Assembly: GCA_028687975.1 (NCBI GenBank)
Contig: JAQTZD010000010.1
Coordinates: 1 to 51,737 of the forward strand
Source of the DNA: Sediminibacterium sp.
GTDB lineage: Bacteria > Bacteroidota > Bacteroidia > Chitinophagales > Chitinophagaceae
Reading direction: 5' to 3'
Length of the DNA: 51,737 nucleotides
The notes beneath the pieces were generated by a model, which made no database searches, was not told the origin of the DNA, and worked only from the letters and a program-made list of their open reading frames with translations. Shown in pieces: positions 16,851 through 25,474 of this stretch; positions within the stretch are counted from its first letter, which is position 1; the number at the start of each line of letters is the position of its first letter. The position numbers and the translations under genes are program-made.

Positions 16851-17927
16851 ATGTGGAGTTTAAGCCAAATAGCCGGTTCAATTCATGAATGGTTGAGTAC
16901 AACCTTCAATCCTACCATTGCGCTTGTTCTGGAAATGGTGATCGCCGGCGTGGCCATCATTGGCCTGTTTGCCGTGCTCGGTCTGGTGCTGGTAATTATG
17001 GAAAGGAAAGTGGCGGCATGGATACAAATTCGTCTGGGACCCAACAGGGTAGGACCAAAGGGTTTGTTGCAGTCTGCAGCAGATACGGTGAAACTGCTGG
17101 TAAAAGAAGGCATGACACCCGATGGTGCAGATAAGTTTCTGTTCAACCTGGCTCCCTTTATTGCAATGATTGTAGCCATGTTGCTGATGGCACCCATTGC
17201 CTTTGCAAAAGATTTTCAATTCTGGGATTTAAACATCGGGATATTGTATGTGTCTTCGATCTCATCTATTATGGTGATCAGTATCCTGATGGCAGGATGG
17301 AGCAGTAACAACAAGTATTCCCTGATGGGTGCCATGAGAAGTGGCGCGCAGATTGTGAGCTACGAATTGTCTGCCGGACTGGCCATCCTCACCATTGTTG
17401 TACTTACCGGTAGCCTTCAGGTTTCTGAAATTGTTCAGTCGCAGGCCAATGGCTGGTGGTTGTTCAAAGGACATATCCCTGCCATCATTGCTTTTGTGAT
17501 CTTCATGATTGCCGTAACTGCAGAAACCAACCGGGCGCCCTTCGACCTGGCCGAAGCAGAGTCTGAACTGACTGCGGGATTCCATACCGAGTATTCGGGA
17601 ATGAAATTCGCCTTGTTCTTTCTCTCCGAATATGTGAACGTATTTATTGTTTGCGCAATAGGCGCCACCCTGTTCCTGGGCGGATGGATGCCTTTTCATA
17701 TTGGTAACTGGGAGGCGTTTAATCATGTGATGGATTACATTCCTTCCAGCATATGGTTCTTTGGTAAAACCTTCTTCCTGATTTTCCTGATCATGTGGTT
17801 CCGGTGGACTTTCCCCAGGTTGCGTATTGATCAGTTGCTGAATCTGGAATGGAAATATTTATTACCAATCAGTATGGTGAACCTGTTGCTGATGACAGCT
17901 TTGGCCATATTGGGCTGGTACTTTTAA
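16851..17927 (+). CDS. nuoH: Complex I subunit H
   Basis: Membrane subunit that links the quinone cavity to the proton channels. Eight or so transmembrane helices are visible, with the signatures MERKVAAWIQIRLGPNRVGP (about residues 46-65) and the charged loop AETNRAPFDLAEAESEL (about 224-240) with EYSGMKFALFFLSEY after it, all diagnostic of NuoH/ND1. It starts one base after the nuoD stop. Confidence 0.96.
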   Translation: MWSLSQIAGSIHEWLSTTFNPTIALVLEMVIAGVAIIGLFAVLGLVLVIMERKVAAWIQIRLGPNRVGPKGLLQSAADTVKLLVKEGMTPDGADKFLFNLAPFIAMIVAMLLMAPIAFAKDFQFWDLNIGILYVSSISSIMVISILMAGWSSNNKYSLMGAMRSGAQIVSYELSAGLAILTIVVLTGSLQVSEIVQSQANGWWLFKGHIPAIIAFVIFMIAVTAETNRAPFDLAEAESELTAGFHTEYSGMKFALFFLSEYVNVFIVCAIGATLFLGGWMPFHIGNWEAFNHVMDYIPSSIWFFGKTFFLIFLIMWFRWTFPRLRIDQLLNLEWKYLLPISMVNLLLMTALAILGWYF

Positions 17928-17962
17928 CGATCGATATAAACCGACAGATATAAACAGAGCAA

Positions 17963-18439
17963 ATGTTTTTAAAAGACTATATAAAAGAAGTATACGGAGC
18001 GGTAAAATCACTGATCGTGGGCATGCGCCGCACCGGTTATTATTTTACCCACCACAAGGAGATTATTACCGAACAGTATCCCGATAACCGGGCCACCCTA
18101 AAGCTGGCCGACCGGTTTAAGGGAGAAGTGGTGATGCCGCACAACGAGAACAACGAGCACAGGTGTACCGGTTGTACCGCATGCGAACTGGCTTGTCCGA
18201 ATGGCACCATCAAAGTGGTTACCAAGTTCGATATCACTCCGGAGGGAAAAAAGAAAAAAGCCATCGACAAACTGGTATACCATCTTGAACTTTGTACCAT
18301 GTGTAATCTCTGCGTTACGGCCTGTCCTTCAGATGCCATCAAAATGGCGCAGACCTTTGAACACAGTGTGTACGACAGGAACAAGCTGACAAAAATTTTA
18401 AATAACCCCGGTTCTAAAATCATGGAAGGTGTAGAATGA
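17963..18439 (+). CDS. nuoI: Complex I subunit I (2x[4Fe-4S] ferredoxin-like)
   Basis: Carries clusters N6a and N6b that lead electrons to NuoB. Both ferredoxin motifs are complete: C68, C71, C74, C78 and C111, C114, C117, C121. In complexes that lack NuoEFG this subunit lies at the open end of the electron wire, so it is the probable docking site for an external donor such as ferredoxin (inference). The TGA overlaps the ATG of nuoJ (ATGA). Confidence 0.95.
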   Translation: MFLKDYIKEVYGAVKSLIVGMRRTGYYFTHHKEIITEQYPDNRATLKLADRFKGEVVMPHNENNEHRCTGCTACELACPNGTIKVVTKFDITPEGKKKKAIDKLVYHLELCTMCNLCVTACPSDAIKMAQTFEHSVYDRNKLTKILNNPGSKIMEGVE

Positions 18440-18957
18440 TGAGCGGATCAACCATACTATTTTATTTGCTGGCAGCGCTTACATTGGCCTGCGGCCTTTT
18501 ATCTGTAACCACCCGGCATATATTCCGTGCTGCCATTTATGTGCTTTTTGCGCTGATTGGTATTGCAGGACTTTATTTCTGGATGGAATATGAATTCATT
18601 GCAGCTGTACAAATTGTGGTGTATGTAGGCGGGATCATTGTACTGATCATCTTCTCCATATTCCTTACACAGCAGGCCGGAGAAAAACTGGCCAAACCTG
18701 CACTCAACCGGCAGTTGTTTTCGGCGCTGGCAGTGTTCTGCGGGTTTGCACTGACCCTGTTACAGGTATTTCAACACGAATTCAAAGCGGGAGCAGAGCC
18801 TGCGCTTGCGCCCACTGTGGCCAATATCGGAAACAGCATGCTGAACATCAGCGAAAGCGGTTATGCATTGCCGTTCGAAGTGATATCCCTGTTGTTGCTG
18901 GCTGCGCTGGTGGGCTGTATCGTAATTGCATTAAGAAGTAAACCGGAAACAAAATGA
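18436..18957 (+). CDS. nuoJ: Complex I subunit J
   Basis: Membrane subunit (ND6-like) with five predicted helices in 173 residues, including the conserved AAIYVLFALIGIAGLYF and VQIVVYVGGIIVLIIF segments that hold the pi-bulge helix involved in coupling. It overlaps the end of nuoI and the start of nuoK by four bases at each side, a sign of translational coupling. A second ATG lies one codon downstream of the chosen start. Confidence 0.94.
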   Translation: MMSGSTILFYLLAALTLACGLLSVTTRHIFRAAIYVLFALIGIAGLYFWMEYEFIAAVQIVVYVGGIIVLIIFSIFLTQQAGEKLAKPALNRQLFSALAVFCGFALTLLQVFQHEFKAGAEPALAPTVANIGNSMLNISESGYALPFEVISLLLLAALVGCIVIALRSKPETK

Positions 18958-19268
18958 TGGAACCAGGACTTTACCATATTCTATTTATCAGTGCCGCATT
19001 GTTTTTCATTGGCATATATGGCTTCTTCACCAGAAGAAACCTGATTACGATGCTGATGAGCACCGAGCTGATCCTGAACAGCGTTAACCTGAATTTTATA
19101 GCGTTCAATAAATACCTCTGGCCCGGAAAAATGGACGGGCTGTTCTTTACGGTATTCGTTATTGCGATTGCAGCAGCGGAAGCAGCGGTAGGAATCGCCA
19201 TCATCATTAACCTTTACCGCAGCCACCAGTCCATTGATGTAGCATCTGCAGAAGACTTAAAGTATTAA
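18954..19268 (+). CDS. nuoK: Complex I subunit K
   Basis: Three-helix membrane subunit (ND4L-like), 104 residues. The family pattern GIYGFFTRRNLITMLMSTEL with the membrane glutamate, then NSVNLNFIAF and VIAIAAAEAAVGIAI with the second functional glutamate, are all visible, so both acidic residues of the proton path are retained. Four-base overlap with nuoJ. Confidence 0.95.
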   Translation: MMEPGLYHILFISAALFFIGIYGFFTRRNLITMLMSTELILNSVNLNFIAFNKYLWPGKMDGLFFTVFVIAIAAAEAAVGIAIIINLYRSHQSIDVASAEDLKY

Positions 19269-19270
19269 CC

Positions 19271-21202
19271 ATGCCCAACGCCATTAATATAGCCCTCATA
19301 CCATTATTGCCCTTTGCAGGTTTTCTGTTGCTGGGTTTATTCGGTAAAAAGTTTTTTGGTAAAACCGCCGGCTTAATCGGTACTGCATTGTTGCTGGTAT
19401 CCTGTTTACTGGCTTTTCAGACCGCATACGAGTATTTCTTTGTGTACGGAAAAGTGAACGGCGCTTACCAGCAGTTTGTGCCATTGCAATTTGTATGGCT
19501 GCAGTTCTCCCAATCCCTCTCCATCGATATGGGGCTGATGATTGATCCTATTTCTGTGGTGATGCTGGTGGTGGTCACATTTGTGTCGCTGATGGTGCAT
19601 ATTTACAGCCTGGGTTACATGAAAGGGGAAACAAGATTTCCGGTGTATTATGCGTTCCTGGGACTGTTTTCTTTCTCCATGCTCGGACTGGTACTGGCCA
19701 GCAATATATTCCAGATCTATATATTCTGGGAACTGGTGGGCGTGTCATCTTTTTTACTCATTGGTTTTTATTATGAAAAACCAAGTGCGGTGGCAGCCAG
19801 CAAAAAAGCATTTATCGTTACGCGTTTTGCCGATTTCGGATTCCTGATCGGTATCCTGATACTGAGTTATTGTTCCAATACACTGAGTTTTACAGAACTG
19901 ATTCAACGGCTTACCACGCCTGGTTCTGCGGAGTTGCAAACCGCAGCGGGCTATTCTTTCCTGGGAATTTCTGCCTTAACCTGGGGAGCAGCGCTGGTCT
20001 TCATTGGTGGTGCCGGTAAGAGTGCCATGTTCCCGCTGCATATCTGGTTGCCCGATGCCATGGAAGGTCCTACTCCGGTGTCTGCCCTGATCCATGCTGC
20101 TACCATGGTGGTAGCCGGTGTGTACCTGGTTGCCCGCTTATTCCCTGTTTTTGCCATCACTACTCCTGAAGTACTGGAAGGCATTGGCTGGGTTGGTGCC
20201 GTATCGGCCATTATTGCGGCAGTGATTGCCTGTACCCAAACGGATATCAAAAGAGTACTGGCTTATTCAACCATGTCACAAATCGGTTACATGATGTTTG
20301 CACTGGGTGTATCCAAATACGGCGGTGAAGAAGGGCTGGGTTATACCGCTTCCATCTTCCACCTGTTTACACATGCCATGTTCAAAGCGCTGTTGTTCCT
20401 GGGTGCCGGTTCTGTGATTCACTATGTACACAGCAACGAAATGAAAGATATGGGTGGTCTTCGTAAATTCCTGCCTGTAACACATATTACATTCCTGATT
20501 GCCTGCCTGGCAATTGCGGGTGTACCACCGCTTGCAGGATTCTTCAGTAAGGAAGAAATCTTACTGGCGGCTTATCAGCACAACCAGGCCATCTATTATA
20601 TTGCCCTGATTACCTCTGGTATCACTGCTTTTTATATGTTCCGGCTCTATTTCAATATTTTCTGGAGCAAGCCGCATCATCCGCATGGCGAACACCATGG
20701 CGAAGGCGGATTTGTGATGACGCTGCCGCTGGTATTACTGGCTTTAGGAGCGCTGTTTGCCGGATTCATTCCATTTGGCACACTGGTAAGTTCCGACGGA
20801 AAGCCGCTGGAGTCTCATTTCCACTTGTCCTTCTCCATTGCGCCGGTGGCCCTGGGGCTGGCAGGTATTTTTACTGCAATGGCGTTGTACAAATCCCAAA
20901 ACGAAAAGCCTGCCAGGATCAGCGCAACAATGGGCGGATTGTACACCGCAGCCTATCATAAGTTTTATATCGACGAATTATACCTGTTCATTACAAAGAA
21001 AATTCTCTTCAACCTGGTTGGCCGTCCGGCTGCCTGGTTCGACCGGAATGTGGTAGACGGACTGGTGAATGTAACAGGAAATATAACCCTGACTGTATCG
21101 GAAGGAATTAAGAAAATGCAATCGGGTAAAGTACAACAGTACGGTATTTATGTACTGAGTGCAGTGATTGTATTGTCTGTATTGTTCATATATGTATGGT
21201 GA
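19271..21202 (+). CDS. nuoL: Complex I subunit L (antiporter-like)
   Basis: The distal proton-pumping subunit, 643 residues with about 16 transmembrane helices. Seen: FWELVGVSSFLLIG with the key glutamate, the discontinuous-helix region GKSAMFPLHIWLPDAMEGPTP written in part as FPLHIWLPDAM and PTPVSALIHAATMV, the lysine of TDIKRVLAYSTMSQIGYM, and the C-terminal segment that forms the lateral helix anchoring NuoM and NuoN. A His-rich loop (PHHPHGEHHGEGG) near residue 475 is a lineage feature. Starts two bases after nuoK. Confidence 0.96.
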   Translation: MPNAINIALIPLLPFAGFLLLGLFGKKFFGKTAGLIGTALLLVSCLLAFQTAYEYFFVYGKVNGAYQQFVPLQFVWLQFSQSLSIDMGLMIDPISVVMLVVVTFVSLMVHIYSLGYMKGETRFPVYYAFLGLFSFSMLGLVLASNIFQIYIFWELVGVSSFLLIGFYYEKPSAVAASKKAFIVTRFADFGFLIGILILSYCSNTLSFTELIQRLTTPGSAELQTAAGYSFLGISALTWGAALVFIGGAGKSAMFPLHIWLPDAMEGPTPVSALIHAATMVVAGVYLVARLFPVFAITTPEVLEGIGWVGAVSAIIAAVIACTQTDIKRVLAYSTMSQIGYMMFALGVSKYGGEEGLGYTASIFHLFTHAMFKALLFLGAGSVIHYVHSNEMKDMGGLRKFLPVTHITFLIACLAIAGVPPLAGFFSKEEILLAAYQHNQAIYYIALITSGITAFYMFRLYFNIFWSKPHHPHGEHHGEGGFVMTLPLVLLALGALFAGFIPFGTLVSSDGKPLESHFHLSFSIAPVALGLAGIFTAMALYKSQNEKPARISATMGGLYTAAYHKFYIDELYLFITKKILFNLVGRPAAWFDRNVVDGLVNVTGNITLTVSEGIKKMQSGKVQQYGIYVLSAVIVLSVLFIYVW

Positions 21203-21222
21203 GAACCAATGCTAAATAAGAA

Positions 21223-22704
21223 TTGATGAATCTATTATTACTATTAGGAGCGCCTTTACTTACTGCTGTTGCAGTGCTGCTTTGTCGTAACAAACAGCAG
21301 GTAAGATGGATTGCCCTTGCCGGATCTTTTGTTCAGTTGCTTTTTGCCCTTGGATTGCTGGTTACATTTCGTGCAGAGCGTTCGGCAGGAGAGGCTGCGC
21401 AAATGTTGTTTGAACAGAATTTCCCGCTGATTGATGCGCTGAATATCCATTTCCATATTGGTGTGGATGGAATTTCTGTTTCCATGATCCTCTTAACTGC
21501 ACTCGTTGTAACAGCCGGTGTACTGGTTTCCTGGAACATCGAAAAAATGACGAAGGAGTTTTACTTTCTCCTGATTCTCCTGGCGCTGGGTGCATACGGA
21601 TTCTTTATTTCGCTCAATTTATTTGTGCTGTTTTTCTTTCTCGAAATTTCAGTAGTACCAAAGTATCTGTTGATTGGTATCTGGGGCAGCGGCAAAAAAG
21701 AATACAGCGCCAATAAACTGGTGCTGATGCTGATGATGGGTTCAGGTCTGATCATTGTGGGTATGCTCGGATTGTATTTTTCCGGCGGACACGACTTTGA
21801 TATCATGAACCTCGCTGCGGCGCAGATTCCTTCCGACCGGCAAAACCTGATCTTTCCGTTCATGTTTCTGGGATTCGGTGTGTTCACCGCGTTGTTCCCC
21901 CTGCATACCTGGGTGCCCGACGGACACTCTTCCGCACCAACTGCAGGTTCCATGTTCCTGGCAGGTATTTCGATGAAGCTGGGCGGATATGGTTGTTTAA
22001 GGATAGCTGTGTATCTGTTACCGGAAGGCGCCAAAGAATACGCCAACATCATCATTGTGCTTTCTTCCATCGCTATATTGTATGGTGCATTTGTGACCAT
22101 GATGCAGAAAGACCTGAAATACATTAACGCCTATTCTTCGGTGAGTCACGTAGGGTTTAGCCTGCTGGCGATTGGCATGCTTACACAAACTGCCATCACC
22201 GGCGCCCTGATGCAAATGATTTCTCACGGTTTGATGACGGCCCTTTTCTTTGCCGTGATCGGCATGATCTACGACAGAACCCATACCCGGATGGTGGATG
22301 AAATGGGCGGCCTGATGAAAGTAATGCCTTTTATTACAACGGTCTTGTTCCTGGTGGGGCTCTGCTCGCTGGGGCTGCCCGGATTAAGCGGGTTTGTTGC
22401 GGAAATGACGGTGTTTGTAGGCTCCTGGGAAAATGATACGGTCTTTCATCGGGTGGCCACCATTGCGGCAGCCATGTCGATTGTGGTAACGGCGGTATAT
22501 ATCCTCAGGGCAATTGGAAAAACTGCCATGGGCCCTGTTACCAATACAGAACACCTGCAGCTGAAAGATGCTTGCTGGAACGAAAAAATGGCCGCCATCA
22601 TACTGCTGGCCGGAATCTTAAGTATTGGACTTGCCCCCGGATGGCTGAATGAGCTGCTAACGCCGGGTGCTGAAATTATTGTGAACAGAATTGCTGGAAA
22701 ATAA
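21223..22704 (+). CDS. nuoM: Complex I subunit M (antiporter-like)
   Basis: Second antiporter-like pump subunit, 493 residues and about 14 helices. Landmarks are HIGVDGISVSMILLTALV, the glutamate of FFLEISVVPKYLLIG, FPLHTWVPDGHSSAPTAGS and the lysine of KDLKYINAYSSVSHVGF. It follows nuoL after a 20-base gap with no terminator-like structure. Confidence 0.96.
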   Translation: MMNLLLLLGAPLLTAVAVLLCRNKQQVRWIALAGSFVQLLFALGLLVTFRAERSAGEAAQMLFEQNFPLIDALNIHFHIGVDGISVSMILLTALVVTAGVLVSWNIEKMTKEFYFLLILLALGAYGFFISLNLFVLFFFLEISVVPKYLLIGIWGSGKKEYSANKLVLMLMMGSGLIIVGMLGLYFSGGHDFDIMNLAAAQIPSDRQNLIFPFMFLGFGVFTALFPLHTWVPDGHSSAPTAGSMFLAGISMKLGGYGCLRIAVYLLPEGAKEYANIIIVLSSIAILYGAFVTMMQKDLKYINAYSSVSHVGFSLLAIGMLTQTAITGALMQMISHGLMTALFFAVIGMIYDRTHTRMVDEMGGLMKVMPFITTVLFLVGLCSLGLPGLSGFVAEMTVFVGSWENDTVFHRVATIAAAMSIVVTAVYILRAIGKTAMGPVTNTEHLQLKDACWNEKMAAIILLAGILSIGLAPGWLNELLTPGAEIIVNRIAGK

Positions 22705-22715
22705 ATTATAACAGG

Positions 22716-24113
22716 ATGAATGAATTGCTCCTATTGATGAAAAATGAACTGATGGTCACCGCCATTATTTTCCTGCTGTTGTTTATTAAAGTAGGCAAGG
22801 GGATGAGCAACGACCGGTTACTGCCATTGGTGCAAACTCTTTTGCTGGCGAACCTGGTACTGGGTTGCTTCTTTAATCAGGAAGGCTCCCTCTTTGGCAA
22901 TATGTACCATACCACGCCCTTGATTGCGCTGCAAAAGAGTATACTGGGATTGGGAGTATACCTGATATCCCTGGTTTGTTCCGACTGGTTAAAGAAAACA
23001 GAACACCTGGCTGAATTCTTTTTGCTGATGCTTTCTGCATTGCTGGGAATGTACTTGTTGATTTCGGGCGGCAATCTCCTCATCTTTTATCTTTCCCTGG
23101 AACTGGCCACCATTCCGGTTGCTGCAATGGCCAATTTTGACCTCGATAAAAAAAGGTCTTCGGAAGGAGCCATGAAACTGATCCTTTCTTCCGCGTTTTC
23201 ATCTGGTATTCTGCTGTTTGGTATTTCCCTGATATATGGCATTACCGGAACCATCAGTTTCAGTGAACTGCCGCAATTGGCAGATGGTTCATCCCTGTTC
23301 ATCATGGCGTTTATTTTTCTGTTCAGTGCACTGGCATTTAAATTGTCGATTGTTCCGTTTCATTTGTGGACTGCGGATGTATATGAAGGAGCGCCTGTTC
23401 CGGTGACCGCCTTCTTATCGGTGGTGTCGAAGGGCGCTGTGGCATTTGTATTAATGACAGTGCTGTACAAAGTTTTTCAGCCCATCGAATCTACCTGGTA
23501 CCTGCTGGTGGTGATATTGTCTGTAGCTTCTATGCTGATCGGTAACTTATTTGCCGTTCGCCAGCAGAACATCAAACGATTCCTTGCATTTTCCTCCATT
23601 GCACAAGTGGGTTTCATACTTGTGGGGGTAAGTAGCGGAGACATCGGCAGTTCTACAGCTGTTGTTTATTTTGTACTGGTTTATCTGTTCTCTAACCTGG
23701 CTGCTTTTGGTGTGGCTACTGTGATAGCAGCATACAGCGGCAAAGAAAATATCAATGATTACAAAGGGCTTTATCAAACGAATCCATTCCTGAGCTGGGT
23801 GATGGCGCTGGCGCTGTTTTCCCTGGCTGGTATTCCGCCTACAGCAGGCTTCTTTGGTAAACTGTTCCTGCTTACTGCAGGAGGCTCTAAAGGAAGTTAT
23901 ATATACCTGCTGATTGCTGCACTCAACATGATCATTTCGCTGTACTATTACCTGCGGGTGGTAAGGGCCATGTTCATGGACAAGAACGAAACACCTGTTC
24001 CTGCTATCCAGACCGGTGCTTCTGCAAAACTGGGCCTGATCATTTGCGGTATTGGTATTGTATTAACCGGAATGATGGGCTGGATTTACGATTATATTCA
24101 ATCACTACATTAG
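22716..24113 (+). CDS. nuoN: Complex I subunit N (antiporter-like)
   Basis: Third antiporter-like subunit, closest to NuoK, 465 residues. The family glutamate in FYLSLELATIPVAAM, FKLSIVPFHLWTADVYEGAPVP (partly FHLWTADVYEGAP) and the lysine in QNIKRFLAFSSIAQVGF are present. This is the last recognised nuo gene of the run; the next reading frame begins seven bases after its stop. Confidence 0.95.
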   Translation: MNELLLLMKNELMVTAIIFLLLFIKVGKGMSNDRLLPLVQTLLLANLVLGCFFNQEGSLFGNMYHTTPLIALQKSILGLGVYLISLVCSDWLKKTEHLAEFFLLMLSALLGMYLLISGGNLLIFYLSLELATIPVAAMANFDLDKKRSSEGAMKLILSSAFSSGILLFGISLIYGITGTISFSELPQLADGSSLFIMAFIFLFSALAFKLSIVPFHLWTADVYEGAPVPVTAFLSVVSKGAVAFVLMTVLYKVFQPIESTWYLLVVILSVASMLIGNLFAVRQQNIKRFLAFSSIAQVGFILVGVSSGDIGSSTAVVYFVLVYLFSNLAAFGVATVIAAYSGKENINDYKGLYQTNPFLSWVMALALFSLAGIPPTAGFFGKLFLLTAGGSKGSYIYLLIAALNMIISLYYYLRVVRAMFMDKNETPVPAIQTGASAKLGLIICGIGIVLTGMMGWIYDYIQSLH

Positions 24114-24120
24114 TTGCATT

Positions 24121-24471
24121 ATGGCTATTAATAAGAATCACGAATTTGAAGAACTGGACGGTATCAAATGTGGTATCGTAGAAAAACAGGTTGGTCCGGA
24201 AAGACTCGTTTTCCTGAAAGATCTGCTGGGATACAATGGTTATGTAGTAGTGGCCGTTCCTTCACCTGCGCCCAAAGAGGCACCTGCAGAAGGGGCAGCA
24301 CCTGTTCCGGAAACGTATACAGTAGGTGTAAGCGATTATACATTCAACCCCATCAATGCAGTTTATGGCAGGCTGTTGAAAACCAGAGACGGACATGTGG
24401 TTACACCCGCCTACTGGCAGCAAAAGGAATCCGTGAGCCACGATGAAATTCCTTATTACGAGCGCTCATAA
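24121..24471 (+). CDS. Unrecognised 116-residue protein at the end of the nuo operon
   Basis: I do not recognise a family. The product is soluble (no signal peptide, no membrane segment) and has two compact blocks, residues 1-50 (with LDGIKCGIVEKQVGPERLVF) and 67-116 (with VSDYTFNPINAVYGRLL and VTPAYW), joined by an Ala/Pro/Glu-rich linker at about 51-66. It starts seven bases after nuoN and is surely part of the nuo transcript. It could be an accessory subunit of this NuoEFG-less complex I or a partner of the facing ferredoxin-related operon; both are inference from position. Its stop is only six bases from the convergent gene. Confidence 0.78.
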   Translation: MAINKNHEFEELDGIKCGIVEKQVGPERLVFLKDLLGYNGYVVVAVPSPAPKEAPAEGAAPVPETYTVGVSDYTFNPINAVYGRLLKTRDGHVVTPAYWQQKESVSHDEIPYYERS

Positions 24472-24477
24472 CATTTG

Positions 24478-25464
24478 CTAGGCGCCTTCCAGTATTTTGA
24501 TGTAGTTGGCCCGTTCATAAGCGGTGGGGTCTGCCACGTGTTGCTGACTCAGCATTCCGCGGAAACTTTTCAGATCATCAAATCCCATCATGTACATCCA
24601 GTCTTGCAGCTCTTTGTTCATCATTTTCAGGTAAGGAATCCCGTTTTTATACAAAGAAGAAGCAGTCATGACCACATCGGCTCCCGCCAACAGGTATTTG
24701 ATTACTTCAATGGCACTCTGTACACCGGTGGTCGCTGCCAGCGACATATTGGTTTTGCTGTACAGTAAAGCTGTCCATAAAAGTGGCAACCGGATTTCGT
24801 TGGAGTCGCTGTAATGAAGATCTGTTTTAATCAGGAGTTCATTGATGTCGAAATCGGGCTGGTAAAAACGGTTGAACAAAACCAGTGCATCCGCACCGGA
24901 GTCCTGCATGCGCAGCGCCATGTTTCCGATGGAACTGAAGTAAGGATTGAGTTTTACGGCAACCGGAATTTTTACGGCAGCTTTAACCGCTTCAATAATA
25001 TTGAGGTAGCGGTGTTCCACTTCCGCAGAAGAAATACTCAGATCGGCAGGGATAAAAAAAATGTTGATTTCGATGGCATCTGCACCGGCCTGTTCTATTT
25101 TTTTGGAATAATCGATCCATCCTTCGCTGGTGATGCCGTTCAAACTGCCGATGATCGGAATCTTTACCCTTTCCTTGGCTTTGCGGATATGTTCCAGGTA
25201 ATCATCGCTACCCATATTGTATTCGTCCAGTTCAGGAAAATAATCCAATGCCTCCGGAAAGGCATTGGATGTGGTAGAAAGGATACGCTTAAAACTGGCT
25301 TCCTCTTTTCTGATCTGTTCTTCAAAAAGAGAAAACATAACAACAGCGCCTGCGCCATGGTCTTCCATCTGAGCAATATTGTCCGTTTGATTAGACAGGG
25401 TACAGGCCGAAACAATGATTGGGGAATTCAACTCCAGCCCCATATAATTTGCTTGTGTATTCAT
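24478..25464 (-). CDS. Dihydroorotate dehydrogenase-like FMN protein
   Basis: A 328-residue TIM-barrel flavoprotein of the DHOD-like group (the PRK07565 type, sometimes found next to pyruvate:ferredoxin oxidoreductase genes). It begins with GLELNSPIIVSACTL and keeps the FMN-phosphate region near the end (GADVVMTASSLYKNG). The substrate loop of genuine class 1 or class 2 DHODs, NxS(C)PN, is not present; the matching strand reads EINIFFIPAD, so orotate synthesis is unlikely. I set the start at 25464, ten bases after the PFOR stop; an in-frame Met at 25497 overlaps PFOR. Last gene of the PFOR operon; reaction unknown. Confidence 0.88.
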   Translation of the reverse strand: MNTQANYMGLELNSPIIVSACTLSNQTDNIAQMEDHGAGAVVMFSLFEEQIRKEEASFKRILSTTSNAFPEALDYFPELDEYNMGSDDYLEHIRKAKERVKIPIIGSLNGITSEGWIDYSKKIEQAGADAIEINIFFIPADLSISSAEVEHRYLNIIEAVKAAVKIPVAVKLNPYFSSIGNMALRMQDSGADALVLFNRFYQPDFDINELLIKTDLHYSDSNEIRLPLLWTALLYSKTNMSLAATTGVQSAIEVIKYLLAGADVVMTASSLYKNGIPYLKMMNKELQDWMYMMGFDDLKSFRGMLSQQHVADPTAYERANYIKILEGA

Positions 25465-25474
25465 TTGTGTTCTT

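Noticed and set aside
15734-16851. nuoE/F/G disrupted or fused between nuoD and nuoH
   Set aside because: nuoD ends with its normal C-terminus and nuoH starts one base later; no remnant sequence is left in between.
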